From: JAAGZL01 sp964628835 | GTDB taxonomy: Bacteria > Pseudomonadota > Gammaproteobacteria > Chromatiales > Chromatiaceae | DNA: 47,053 bases | Assembly: GCA_964628835.1 (NCBI GenBank) | Contig: CAZVME010000022.1 | Location: forward strand, 1-47,053 | Reading direction: 5' to 3' | Shown here: positions 24,618-33,727 of the stretch, piece after piece | Position numbering within the stretch: position 1 is the first letter of the stretch | Layout of the letters: each line of letters opens with the position of its first letter | The notes under the pieces: generated by a model | The model's database searches: none | Told to the model about the DNA's origin: nothing | Seen by the model: the letters and a program-made list of their open reading frames with translations, nothing else | Made by a program: the position numbers and the translations under genes

Positions 24618-25372
24618 AGATCATGGCTACCCATAATATAAAGGGCGGAGTGGGCAAGACCTCTGCTGCGGTCAGCCTGGCCTATCTGGCGGCATGCGAT
24701 GGTTACCGAACCTTGTTGTGGGATCTGGATCCGCAGGCTGCGGCCAGTTTCTGTTTTCGCATCAAGCCCAAGGTGAAGGGTGGGGTTAAATCGCTGAAGA
24801 GAGATCCGCACTCACTGGATCAGGCGATCAAGGCCACAGATTTTGCGGGTCTTGATCTCGTCCCGGCAGACTTTTCCCTACGCAATTTTGACCGCATATT
24901 TGCTCGAACAAAGAACCCTGCCCGGCATCTGGCAAAGTTTCTGTCACCCATACGGCAGGAGTATGATCTGCTGTTTATCGATTGCGCTCCCAGCATTTCG
25001 CTTATGGCGGAGAATATATTCTATACCGCCGATGCCCTGTTGGTGCCGCTTATCCCCACCACGTTTTCGGTGCGGACCTACCATCAGATGCTGGACTTTC
25101 TTCATAGGAAGCCACCCAAAGATCTGCAATTGCTGCCGTTCTTCTCCATGTATGACAAGAGCAGGCGGTTGCAGAGAGATGTGGTTGCCACTATGTCCGA
25201 TGAGGTGAGAGAGATGCTGAACACCAGCATACCCTACGCTAAAAATGTGGAGTTGATGGGGGTGGAGCGCGCTCCAGTAAACCACTTTGCCCCCAGCAGC
25301 AGATCTGCCGTGGCCTACCGTAATCTATGGCGCGAGATAAAGGTGAGGGCGCTGGACGATTATAGTCTGTAG
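24614..25372 (+). CDS. ParA/MinD-family ATPase coupled to a CHAD protein
   Basis: A 252-residue cytosolic ATPase. The deviant Walker A is KGGVGKTSA (about residues 10-18), Walker A' is LLWDLDPQAAA (about 35-45), and Walker B is LLFIDCAPS (about 115-123). It lacks the N-terminal DNA-binding domain of plasmid ParA, so it resembles the short ParA/McdA group that positions cargo on the nucleoid. No parB gene is nearby. The ATGA overlap with the CHAD gene means translational coupling, so the two products probably work together. Placement of polyphosphate granules is a reasonable hypothesis, not shown by the sequence. Confidence 0.9.
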   Translation: MKIMATHNIKGGVGKTSAAVSLAYLAACDGYRTLLWDLDPQAAASFCFRIKPKVKGGVKSLKRDPHSLDQAIKATDFAGLDLVPADFSLRNFDRIFARTKNPARHLAKFLSPIRQEYDLLFIDCAPSISLMAENIFYTADALLVPLIPTTFSVRTYHQMLDFLHRKPPKDLQLLPFFSMYDKSRRLQRDVVATMSDEVREMLNTSIPYAKNVELMGVERAPVNHFAPSSRSAVAYRNLWREIKVRALDDYSL

Positions 25373-25374
25373 CT

Positions 25375-25563
25375 ATTAACCCGGCGACCTTATAGATGGT
25401 GAACAGGCCTATCTTTTGATTATTCTATTAGTTAGGGTCTCCAAGAAAATACCAGCTTAGCGTTGCGACTTTTGCTAATGGAGCGGCCATTAGCTGCAAG
25501 TCGCGCTTTGATTTGGCATTTTCTTGGAGACCTGAACGTCACCTATAAGGTCGTCGGGTTAAT
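25375..25563. repeat. Large nested palindromic element (189 bases)
   Basis: Three nested inverted repeats. Outer arms of about 33 bases (25375-25407 and 25531-25563) match at about 27 positions. The middle arms GGTCTCCAAGAAAAT (25436-25450) and ATTTTCTTGGAGACC (25518-25532) are perfect. The inner arms GCGACTT/AAGTCGC (25465-25471 and 25498-25504) enclose GCTAATGG/CCATTAGC. A 28-base unpaired stretch lies only on the left. It fills the gap between the convergent ParA and acetyltransferase genes and could form a long hairpin. No attC core site or transposase is seen. Confidence 0.85.
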
Positions 25564-25582
25564 GGTTGTTCCAGGCTGGTGA

Positions 25583-28264
25583 CTACAACCACCTCTCCAC
25601 ATTTTTCACCCCGGGGTCATCTGGAGCTGCCGCGATGGAGAATCCCAGCTGTTGCATCAGTGACAACATGCGGTGGTTGTCTGACAGCACCTCCCCTTCA
25701 ATTACCTTTACGCTATGATTGCGCGCCGCCTCCATCAGGGTCTCCATCAACTGGGAACCGATGCCCATGCCCCGGTGTGTATCCGATACGGCGGTGGCAA
25801 ATTCACAGGATGTCCCGTCAGGGTTCAGCGTATAGCGGGCGACTCCCAGTTGCACCGTCTGCTGCTCAATCTCGGTGACGGCAATCACCGCCATCTCCCG
25901 GCTGTAGTCGAGCTGGGTGAAGCGCACCAGCATCTCCGGGGTCAGCTCATCAATGGCCTGCATGAAACGAAAGTACTTGGATTCGGATGACATGTTGCGC
26001 ACAAACTCTTGCAACAGATCGGCGTCCTCGGGCCGGATAGGGCGGATCTTGACGGAGCTTCCATCCGGCAGATGGGTCACTCTGATCAAGTTGGACGGAT
26101 AGGGGTGAATCGCCATATGGGAGTAACGAACTGGAGAGGTGGGCGGGCGTTTGATGTGGATTCTGGCGTCCACCGCTATCACCCCGCTATCATCCGCCAG
26201 CAGGGGGTTGATATCCAGTTCTTGCACGTGGGGGAGTTCGCAAACCATCTCAGATACCCGCAGGATTACATTTTCCACCGCCTCTTTTTTAATCGCCGGC
26301 ATATGTCGGAAAGGCCCCAGGAGTTTGGATACCCGGGTGCGGCTGATCAGCCGGTTCACCAGTACCGGGTTGAGCGGGGGCAGGGCCACGGCGCTGTCAT
26401 GCAGCACCTCGGCCATGGTTCCGCCGGCCCCGAAGGCGATCACCGGGCCAAAGATATCATCGTGTTTTACCCCGACCATTAGCTCCCGAGTGTCGCTGGT
26501 GGAGGCCATGGGCTCCACCGAGACGCCATCGATCACGGCGTCCGGCACGGCGCGATGGGTGTCGTCCATCAATGCCTTGAATGCGGAGCGTACGTCTGGG
26601 GCGCTGAGGATGTTGGTCTTTACTCCATGCACGTCAGATTTGTGTGAGATCTGTGCGGAGCAGATCTTCATGGCCACTGGAAAGCCCACAGATTCAGCTG
26701 CCACCAGGGCCTCGGTGGGTGTCCTGGTCATCAGGGTTGGGGTGCAGCGGATATGGAAGGCGCTTAACACCGCCTTGGATTCGGTGTCTGAGAGCATGTG
26801 GCGGCCCTCGGACAGAGCGGCTTCTATGATGAGTCTGGCGCCCTCGGCGTCCGGTGCCCTGGAGTCGGAGAGTGGCCCCGGGGTCTGTAACAACATCCTC
26901 TGGTTGAGTTGATAGCGGGAGAGATAGGCAAAGGCCTCGATGGCCCGCTCCGGGGTCAGGAAGGTAGGCAGGCGATTCTCTGAAAAGATATCACGTGCCT
27001 TGTGTACCTGGGAGTCTCCCATCCAGCAGCTGAGTACCGGTTTTATCTTCTTCTTTTTCCAGGCGTTGATCACCTCCACTGCTGCTGCATCTGGATTGCT
27101 CATGGCCTGGGGTGTGAGCAGGGTAAGTACGCCATCCACATTCTTATCCTTGAGGACTGCGGTCATCGCCTTGCCGTAGCGCTCTGGAGGGGCGTCTCCC
27201 AGGATGTCTACCGGATTGTTGTGGGACCAGAACGGTGGTAGCTCCTGGTCCAGTGTGGCAATGGTCTCCGGTTCCAGGCTGGAGAGTTTCACCCCCAAGT
27301 CAATGGCGCGGTCGGTTGCGAGGATGCCCGGCCCGCCACCGTTGGTGACAATGGCTAGTCTGTTGCCGTTTACCCGCCGGTTGGTGGAGAGGATTTCGGC
27401 GGCGGCAAATAGCTGGCCGAAGGTCATGGCACGCACTGCACCTGCCCGTTCCAGGGCGGCATCGAATACCTCGTCTGATCCAAACATGGCCCCGGTGTGG
27501 GTGCTGGCCGCCTCCACTGCTTTCTGGTGACGCCCCACCTTGAGAACGATCACCGGTTTTGAGTGGGCCGCAACTCGCAGCCCGCTCATGAAACTGCGGG
27601 AGTCATGGATTCCCTCCACGTACAACAGGATGGCATCGGTCTTACTGTCCACCGCCAGATAGTCCAGGATATCGCCAAAGTCGATATCACTGGCGTTACC
27701 CAGAGATACCACGGTTGAAAATCCCATCTTGTGGGGTCGGGCCCAGTCCATGATGGCGGTACACAGGGCGCCGGACTGGGATACCAGGGCCAGTTTTCCC
27801 TTGGGCGCTGGTACGTTCAGGAAGGTGGCGTCCAGGCCGATGTCCGGGCGCATCAGCCCCAGGCAGTTTGGCCCCAGAACGTGGATACCGTGATGGCGGG
27901 CGGTCTCTATTAAGGTTTTTTCCAGCCTCTTACCCCGGTCGCCGCACTCGCCAAACCCGGCAGTGTTGATGATCATGGAGTTGACGCCGTTGGCGCCGCA
28001 CTGGTGGACGATCTTGATTACGCTGGAGCTGGGTGCGGCAACCACTGCCAGGTCCACCGGGTTATCCAACTCCTCGATGGATTTATAGCAGGTAAGTCCC
28101 TGGACCTCTTGATGCTTGGGATTGATTGGATATATCTCTCCGGCAAAGCCTGACTTGATAAGGTTTCTTAAAACGGTGCTGCCAACACCATCGGTTTTTT
28201 CGCTGGCCCCAAATATGGCGATGCTGTGGGGTTCAAACAGTTTTGTAAGTTTATGTGGTCCCAT
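25583..28264 (-). CDS. PatZ-like GNAT lysine acetyltransferase with acyl-CoA-synthetase (NDP-forming) domains
   Basis: An 893-residue protein with the architecture of Pat/PatZ (YfiQ, about 886 residues). The N-terminal CoA-binding fold starts with HSIAIFGASEKTDGVGSTV. A succinyl-CoA-synthetase-like ligase domain follows, with LALVSQSGALCTAIMDWA and the HTGAMFGSD segment near residue 255, where ADP-forming acetate-CoA ligases have the phosphorylated His. An ATP-grasp domain spans about 495-715. A C-terminal GNAT domain (about 735-893) has RGMGIGSQLMETLMEAAR, the acetyl-CoA-binding motif. PatZ acetylates and silences enzymes such as acetyl-CoA synthetase. It is divergent from a deacetylase gene across 248 bases. 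Confidence 0.88.
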   Translation of the reverse strand: MGPHKLTKLFEPHSIAIFGASEKTDGVGSTVLRNLIKSGFAGEIYPINPKHQEVQGLTCYKSIEELDNPVDLAVVAAPSSSVIKIVHQCGANGVNSMIINTAGFGECGDRGKRLEKTLIETARHHGIHVLGPNCLGLMRPDIGLDATFLNVPAPKGKLALVSQSGALCTAIMDWARPHKMGFSTVVSLGNASDIDFGDILDYLAVDSKTDAILLYVEGIHDSRSFMSGLRVAAHSKPVIVLKVGRHQKAVEAASTHTGAMFGSDEVFDAALERAGAVRAMTFGQLFAAAEILSTNRRVNGNRLAIVTNGGGPGILATDRAIDLGVKLSSLEPETIATLDQELPPFWSHNNPVDILGDAPPERYGKAMTAVLKDKNVDGVLTLLTPQAMSNPDAAAVEVINAWKKKKIKPVLSCWMGDSQVHKARDIFSENRLPTFLTPERAIEAFAYLSRYQLNQRMLLQTPGPLSDSRAPDAEGARLIIEAALSEGRHMLSDTESKAVLSAFHIRCTPTLMTRTPTEALVAAESVGFPVAMKICSAQISHKSDVHGVKTNILSAPDVRSAFKALMDDTHRAVPDAVIDGVSVEPMASTSDTRELMVGVKHDDIFGPVIAFGAGGTMAEVLHDSAVALPPLNPVLVNRLISRTRVSKLLGPFRHMPAIKKEAVENVILRVSEMVCELPHVQELDINPLLADDSGVIAVDARIHIKRPPTSPVRYSHMAIHPYPSNLIRVTHLPDGSSVKIRPIRPEDADLLQEFVRNMSSESKYFRFMQAIDELTPEMLVRFTQLDYSREMAVIAVTEIEQQTVQLGVARYTLNPDGTSCEFATAVSDTHRGMGIGSQLMETLMEAARNHSVKVIEGEVLSDNHRMLSLMQQLGFSIAAAPDDPGVKNVERWL

Positions 28265-28512
28265 AATAGTCTCGGTGATATGGCGTATTGAATAATTGGT
28301 AATCTATAAATAGAAACAACAAATATTGCTGGATTGTGCTAAATTCGATTGCGCTGTTTTAGTAGTAAGCCGGGTCAAATATTGCGATTCTGTTCTACCT
28401 GGATGCGGGAGTGGTAAATGCCTCAGCGGGGATGTGGTTAGCTCCGGTATGTGATGATCTCTCGACAATATAGAGACGCCCTATAGTTTACTCTTCATAC
28501 TGGAGTCTGACT

Positions 28513-29436
28513 GTGCCAATAGCCTTTATATCCCATGCAGATTGCCTTCTTCATGACGTAGGTCATGATCACCCGGAGCAACCCAGCAGACTGAATGCCA
28601 TCCAGGATCGTTTGATCAGTTCCGGTCTGGAATTCGTCGTTCTGCAACACGACGCACCCATGGTGGAGCGGAGTCACCTGGAGCGGGTGCATGATCCCAG
28701 CCATATATCCAGGATAATAGACGAAGCGCCTGTGGAAGGTATTCTGAGTCTGGATGATGACACCTTCATGATGCCTAAGACGCTGAACGCAATCATGCGT
28801 TCGGCCGGAGCCGTGGTATACGCGGTGGACCTGGTGATGAAACAGGAGACCCGTATCGCCTTCTGTTCGGTGCGGCCACCAGGCCACCATGCGGAGCGCA
28901 GCCGGGCCATGGGTTTCTGTTACTTCAATAATATCGCGGTTGGCGCCGCCCACGCCCTGGAGCAGTACGGGCTGGAGCGGGTGGCTATTCTGGATTTTGA
29001 TGTACACCACGGTAATGGCACTGAGGATATCTTCAGAGACGATACGCGGGTGTTTTTCGGTTCCAGTTTTCAGCACCCATTCTATCCAGATACTGGGTTT
29101 ATCTCAGGCTCTCCGCATATCGTCAATATCCCCATGGCCGCAGGTACCTCTGGTATAGCATTCCAAGAGCGCGTTGAGGAGAACTGGCTGCCGGCCCTGG
29201 ATGCCTTCAAGCCGCAACTGGTGATGATCTCGGCCGGCTTCGATGCGCACATAGAGGATGACATGTCCCATCTGCGGCTGCGCGAGGCGGACTACTCCTG
29301 GGTCACGACTAAACTCAAAGCCATCGCCGACAAACATGCTGAAGGGCGCATCGTCTCGGTGCTGGAAGGGGGTTATGCCATCAACGCCCTGGGTCGTAGC
29401 GCTATCGCCCACCTTGATGCCCTGCTGGGCAGTTGA
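28513..29436 (+). CDS. Histone deacetylase family protein (class II-like)
   Basis: A 307-residue zinc amidohydrolase that removes acetyl groups from lysines or small amines. Catalytic marks are the His pair in VRPPGHHAERSRAMGFCYFNN (about 120-140), zinc ligands in LDFDVHHGNGTEDIF and SAGFDAH, and the active-site Gly loop VLEGGY. No signal peptide. The start is GTG at 28513 with GGAG 9 bases upstream. Next to a PatZ-like acetyltransferase in head-to-head arrangement, so it likely opposes it. Polyamine deacetylase or acetoin-utilisation AcuC relatives are the alternatives. Confidence 0.92.
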   Translation: MPIAFISHADCLLHDVGHDHPEQPSRLNAIQDRLISSGLEFVVLQHDAPMVERSHLERVHDPSHISRIIDEAPVEGILSLDDDTFMMPKTLNAIMRSAGAVVYAVDLVMKQETRIAFCSVRPPGHHAERSRAMGFCYFNNIAVGAAHALEQYGLERVAILDFDVHHGNGTEDIFRDDTRVFFGSSFQHPFYPDTGFISGSPHIVNIPMAAGTSGIAFQERVEENWLPALDAFKPQLVMISAGFDAHIEDDMSHLRLREADYSWVTTKLKAIADKHAEGRIVSVLEGGYAINALGRSAIAHLDALLGS

Positions 29437-29461
29437 TCGAATAAGTCTCATGGAGAAACCA

Positions 29462-29881
29462 ATGAAAATCAGTTCTTATACCCTTTCCCTTCTGGCCCTG
29501 CTCTGGGGCGCTAACCTGGCTGCGGGCCAGGCGGTGGATCTGCAGGATTTTAAGCAGGTTAAAAAGATGAGGCTTCCAGTGTTGACCAAATCACTGGAAC
29601 CGCTGAAACGGACCCGCGCCTGCGTGGTGAAGAGCGCCAATTCTGAGCAACTGAATGCCTGTGTCGAGATTATGGCAAAATTCCAACAAGGGCTGACGCC
29701 GGGCGGGAGTGCGGCTGCCCCAAAGATGCCACGTCTGGAGTGGAGCCGGGCCCTAACTGAACAGATCCGTAGCGACCTGGACCGGTCCATGCTTGATACC
29801 AGCGCCAATATCGAGTGTCTGCAATCCAGCGCCAGCCAAAAGGCGATGGAAAAATGTATGCGCGAGGCCAGAGTTAGGTAG
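29462..29881 (+). CDS. Small secreted protein of unknown function
   Basis: Not recognised. A 139-residue product with signal peptide (MKISSYTLSLLALLWGANLAAG). The mature part is helical with four Cys (ACVVKS, NACVEI, IECLQ and KCMREA), which could give two disulfides. GGAGAAACC lies just before the ATG at 29462; an upstream in-frame ATG at 29450 would put the same site inside the gene. It starts 25 bases after the deacetylase stop and is probably co-transcribed. Confidence 0.75.
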   Translation: MKISSYTLSLLALLWGANLAAGQAVDLQDFKQVKKMRLPVLTKSLEPLKRTRACVVKSANSEQLNACVEIMAKFQQGLTPGGSAAAPKMPRLEWSRALTEQIRSDLDRSMLDTSANIECLQSSASQKAMEKCMREARVR

Positions 29882-30077
29882 TAAATTAGTTTATGCTGTA
29901 TCTCTATGCCCTCAGCTACAACACATATTCTGAGCTTAGTTGCGACTAGTGCTGTTGGTGGCAAACTCCACGGTTTTTTCTGCATCAATACCCGGGTGAA
30001 TGGTTGGAGATAACTTAAAGCTAAGATGGTATTATATATACTCTCTTGCCGGTCGATAGCTTTCGAGATGGGGGGGA

Positions 30078-30854
30078 ATGGCTATGACGAAAATTGATTG
30101 CTGTCCTGCGGTCTCTAAGCTTCTAGGCACGGTGGTACTGGTGCTGTTTGTCTCAGGGTTTACTTACGCCAGTGAGTTGATGTTGGCCGTTGCGAATTCA
30201 ACCTGTACTGCGATAAAAAAAGCGGGGCATCTATATGAACAGACGCATGATATTAAGATTCATTACATGTGCAAATCGTCGGGACGTCTTGCCAAGGGAT
30301 TGAAGGGTGGTGCAATCAAGGCCGATATCTATATATCGGCTAATCGCCCCTGGATGGAATATATGATTGATGCAGCACTGGCTTTGTCAAGTCAAGTGGT
30401 CACTCCCTGGGGAAATGAGCTGGTGGTAGCCGTGCCTCAGGCCAGTCCCATTAAAAACATAAGGTGGGAAGAGTTGGCCTCAGATGAGATCAAGGTAGTT
30501 CTTATTGGTGATCCTGGCACGGCTCCTTTTGGTAGGTATGCCAAGCAAGCACTTGAGTCCACCGGTCTATGGGGGCGCGTCAGAAACAAAATCACCACAA
30601 AGAAGCATATTACTCTGTTGGCAGATACACTTGCTGAATCAGACGGAAGTACTATAGGGATTTTGTTTCTGAGTAATATTAACAGCAGGCTGCGTGTGAT
30701 CCATTCAATCGATAAATCAGGGCATTCGCCAATACGTTACTACATGGCGCCCATGAAGGGCGCCATGAAAAATAAACAGGTGGTTTCTTTCCTGGCATTT
30801 TTACAAAGTAAGGAAGTAAATAATTTTTTTTTGGAGAAAGAATTTAAGTTATAA
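30078..30854 (+). CDS. ModA-like periplasmic substrate-binding protein
   Basis: A 258-residue type II periplasmic binding protein. The signal peptide spans about residues 13-31 (LLGTVVLVLFVSGFTYA). The ModA-like pattern is clear: VANSTCTAIKKAG, the ADIYISANRPWMEYM strand-helix, NELVVAVP, VLIGDPGTAPFGRYAKQAL, and a late VVSFLAFLQSKEV helix. ModA proteins bind molybdate, but the ligand here is not fixed. No permease or ATPase follows; instead a GGDEF/EAL receptor gene starts 24 bases later. That suggests ligand reporting to a membrane signalling protein. A GGGGGGA site precedes the ATG; a second ATG at 30084 is possible. Confidence 0.85.
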   Translation: MAMTKIDCCPAVSKLLGTVVLVLFVSGFTYASELMLAVANSTCTAIKKAGHLYEQTHDIKIHYMCKSSGRLAKGLKGGAIKADIYISANRPWMEYMIDAALALSSQVVTPWGNELVVAVPQASPIKNIRWEELASDEIKVVLIGDPGTAPFGRYAKQALESTGLWGRVRNKITTKKHITLLADTLAESDGSTIGILFLSNINSRLRVIHSIDKSGHSPIRYYMAPMKGAMKNKQVVSFLAFLQSKEVNNFFLEKEFKL

Positions 30855-30877
30855 GCCATCAACATGGATTTAACTAT

Positions 30878-33430
30878 ATGTGGGATTGGTTGAGACATAT
30901 TTCGCTTTTTAAGCAGTTGATTATTCCAATGCTGATAGTCGGCGTGCTTGGCTTGTCTTATACGATATATTCCGCTTTTATCCTCAAGGATTCTGTTGCC
31001 GTACTTGAAAATATGCATGAGGAGGGTGGTAGAAAAATCTCGTTGTATGATAGTGCCGAAGCGTCAATTATTCATTTTCGCACCCTAGGTCTTAAGCATT
31101 TGGCAAGTGAAAGTGCCGTCTCAATGATGGGCATTGAATCGGAACTTGCACAAACCAGTAGGGATATAAATCACTCTATTCAAGGTATTGAGTTCAGCCA
31201 TCAGGATGCTCATCCTGAGGTGGGTGCTAAGATACGAACGTTGCGCGACTCTATTGTTCGTTATTTCAAGGAAATGAATGAAGTTGTAAAACAAAGCGCG
31301 GACTTTGAGAAGGAGCTCGCATTTGAATCGTTGACGATCGTTGAATCCAATTTTAACCAGAGAATACTTCTCCTTGTGCAGGAGTTGAAGCGCCACGAAT
31401 CTGAGAGGATTGCTCTGTCGCGTGAAACCCATGTGTCAGTGGTGCAGCAAAATCTATTTACCACCATGGTTATAGGGATCCTTGTTGGTGGTTTGTTGCT
31501 TGCTATTGCGTTTATAGTTATTCGTAGGATTACCCGGCGGCTTTCTCTGCTGGTTAATTGGTCCAGAGATGTTGCGAGTGGGAACTGGTCGATAAATCTA
31601 GTCAGCCAGTCGCGGGATGAGGTTGGGCAGCTGACAGTCGCCATGGAAGAGATGAAGCGGAATATTCAGCGGGCGCATGATGATCTTGCCAAGGCAAAAA
31701 TAGAGGCCGAACAGGTAGCAGATGCGCTGCAGATATATGCTAATGCATTTGAAAAAAGCGGAGAAGCCATACTGATATCCGATAGGCAAAATAACATATT
31801 AAACGTGAATAAGGCGTTTACCAAGCAAACTGGATATAGTTCCGAGGATGTCATCGGAAAAAATCCTCGAATGTTTGCCAGCGGCAACACATCCGAAAAT
31901 ATATTCCATGAAATGTGGGATGCGCTGGATAAAGACAGTTTCTGGCAGGGCGAACTGTGGGACCGGAAAAAATCTGGTGAAATCTATCCGAAATTAGCGG
32001 CTATCTCGGCAATCAGAAATCATGATAATGATGTCATGTTTTATATTGCCAGTTTTACTGATATCAGTGAGCGTAAAGACTCGCAAGCCCAGATCGAGCA
32101 TCTGGCCCATCACGATATTCTTACAGGCCTTCAGAATCGTTTTAGCCTGGAGGATCGGCTGGAGCAGTCGCTAACCATTGCAAAGCGAGACAATACTCTG
32201 GTGGCAATATTCTTTATTGACCTGGATCGTTTCAAAATCATAAACGACTCACTGGGGCATCAGGTCGGTGATGGGCTCTTAATCAAAGTGGCGGGTAGAC
32301 TAAAATCATGCGTGCGGGAGAGCGATGTTGTTGCGCGGATAGGTGGTGATGAATTTGTTATTGTAATGACAGGTATGAATGACTCTACAGATGCAGCTGT
32401 AATCGCAGAGAATATTCTGGCGCAAATTACAAAGCCATATGAAATAGCTACCCATGACCTGGAGACCAGCCCCAGTATTGGTATCAGTGTTTATCCGAAT
32501 GATGGCGATGGTGTTGATGAACTGTTACGTAATGCAGACGTTGCCATGTATCACGTGAAGGAGCAAGGGCGTAATAATTACTCTTTCTTCACTGAGTCAA
32601 TGCTGGTCTCTGCGCGTGAGCGGTTGAAGTTTGAGGGTGACCTCAGGTCCGCTTTGGAAAATGGTGAGTTAGAGCTTTACTATCAACCAAAGATGCATGT
32701 CGCTGGAAAGCGCATCTCTGGTGTAGAGGCGCTGTTACGTTGGAGTCATCCGCTTCAAGGTGCAATATCTCCGGTAAAATTTATTCCCATTGCGGAAGAT
32801 ATTGGCATTATTCATGAGTTAGAGGAGTGGGTTTTTGATAAGGCGTGCCGCCAACTGACAGTTTGGAAGGAGAGTGGCATTGAAGGTATAAAAATGTCGA
32901 TCAATCTTTCAGCAAAGCATTTGCACTCAAGCGGGCTAAGCAGCGTCGTTCGTGCAACTTTGGCGAAGCATGGTCTGCATGGCAGTGAATTGGAGTTTGA
33001 GATAACCGAGACCGCCGCAATGATTGACCCAGAGCAGGCCGTGCTGCAGTTGAGTGCACTGCGCCAGCTAGGTGTTGCACTGGCAATCGATGATTTTGGG
33101 ACCGGCTATTCATCCCTGGCCTATCTGAAACGCCTGCCTATTCAAACACTGAAACTGGATAGGACTTTTGTTCGCGATATAGAGCATGATCAAAATGATG
33201 CGGAAATCAGCATGGCCACAATAGAGTTAGCGCATAATCTAGGCCTGAAGGTGGTTGCAGAAGGTGTCGAGACTGAAGGGCAGTGTAAGTTTCTAATTGA
33301 CAATAATTGTGATTACTTACAGGGATATTTATTTAGCAGGCCCCTGTCCGCGAGTGAAGCAACAAGATACCTAACAGGCCAGATAGGTTATATGGGTGTT
33401 AAGGATACAGTAGTTGAACCTGATTTTTAG
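30878..33430 (+). CDS. Membrane PAS-GGDEF-EAL cyclic di-GMP signalling protein
   Basis: An 850-residue inner-membrane regulator. Membrane helices lie at about 14-35 and 190-213, with a helical periplasmic sensor region between. HAMP-like linker about 214-265. A PAS domain (about 285-400) has the conserved NKAFTKQTGYSSEDVIGKNP. The GGDEF domain has the intact loop ARIGGDEF (about 485-492) and the EAL domain has EALLRW (about 615) and the DDFGTGYSS and EGVET segments. Both catalytic sites look intact, so the direction of turnover must be set by signals. It follows the ModA-like gene by 24 bases and probably senses that protein in the periplasm. Confidence 0.92.
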   Translation: MWDWLRHISLFKQLIIPMLIVGVLGLSYTIYSAFILKDSVAVLENMHEEGGRKISLYDSAEASIIHFRTLGLKHLASESAVSMMGIESELAQTSRDINHSIQGIEFSHQDAHPEVGAKIRTLRDSIVRYFKEMNEVVKQSADFEKELAFESLTIVESNFNQRILLLVQELKRHESERIALSRETHVSVVQQNLFTTMVIGILVGGLLLAIAFIVIRRITRRLSLLVNWSRDVASGNWSINLVSQSRDEVGQLTVAMEEMKRNIQRAHDDLAKAKIEAEQVADALQIYANAFEKSGEAILISDRQNNILNVNKAFTKQTGYSSEDVIGKNPRMFASGNTSENIFHEMWDALDKDSFWQGELWDRKKSGEIYPKLAAISAIRNHDNDVMFYIASFTDISERKDSQAQIEHLAHHDILTGLQNRFSLEDRLEQSLTIAKRDNTLVAIFFIDLDRFKIINDSLGHQVGDGLLIKVAGRLKSCVRESDVVARIGGDEFVIVMTGMNDSTDAAVIAENILAQITKPYEIATHDLETSPSIGISVYPNDGDGVDELLRNADVAMYHVKEQGRNNYSFFTESMLVSARERLKFEGDLRSALENGELELYYQPKMHVAGKRISGVEALLRWSHPLQGAISPVKFIPIAEDIGIIHELEEWVFDKACRQLTVWKESGIEGIKMSINLSAKHLHSSGLSSVVRATLAKHGLHGSELEFEITETAAMIDPEQAVLQLSALRQLGVALAIDDFGTGYSSLAYLKRLPIQTLKLDRTFVRDIEHDQNDAEISMATIELAHNLGLKVVAEGVETEGQCKFLIDNNCDYLQGYLFSRPLSASEATRYLTGQIGYMGVKDTVVEPDF

Positions 33431-33649
33431 TTGCCGGGTTATTAGTTGGAAGCGCCACGTGCTTTTCCAAGGCTGCCTCTGCACGCAATGATTTTACACA
33501 CTTCTTTGGGTTGTGCGTGATTGCAATGATGTTTAACGCAGCCGAATGGCTGTCTCGGAATGTGAATTCGCTGCTCAACTTCCAGTAATACAAGCCCGCC
33601 ACTATCAGAACTGGTCTTGCCATGTAAGGTGAAGCAAAGCTAAGTAAGG
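33431..33649. other. Intergenic region upstream of the phosphate locus
   Basis: No supported gene. A 124-codon minus-strand frame covers 33399-33773 but has no recognisable product and crosses the pstS promoter. A weak inverted repeat (TTGGAAGC against GCTTTTCCAA, 33446-33470) could terminate the GGDEF-EAL transcript. Confidence 0.45.
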
Positions 33650-33695
33650 CTGTAATATTCTGGTAACAAACTGACATTACACTCCTGTTTAATAT
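33650..33695 (+). promoter_or_regulatory. Candidate Pho box and -10 element for pstS
   Basis: Three CTG-type heptamers lie in a row: CTGTAAT (33650), CTGGTAA (33660) and CTGACAT (33671). The last two start 11 bases apart as in PhoB sites (CTGTCAT-N4-CTGTCAY). TAATAT at 33690-33695, 12 bases after the last repeat, suits a PhoB-activated promoter that lacks a -35 box. The match is imperfect. Confidence 0.5.
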
Positions 33696-33727
33696 ATTTG
33701 GACTATCGTTACAAAACGAGGAATGAG

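Noticed and set aside
24614..25372. Plasmid partition (parAB) locus
   Set aside because: No parB, no replication gene and no centromere-like repeats; the ParA is coupled to a CHAD gene in a chromosomal context.
25375..25563. Integron attC site as explanation for the nested palindrome
   Set aside because: The ends do not show the RYYYAAC/GTTRRRY core sites, and no integrase or cassette array is nearby.
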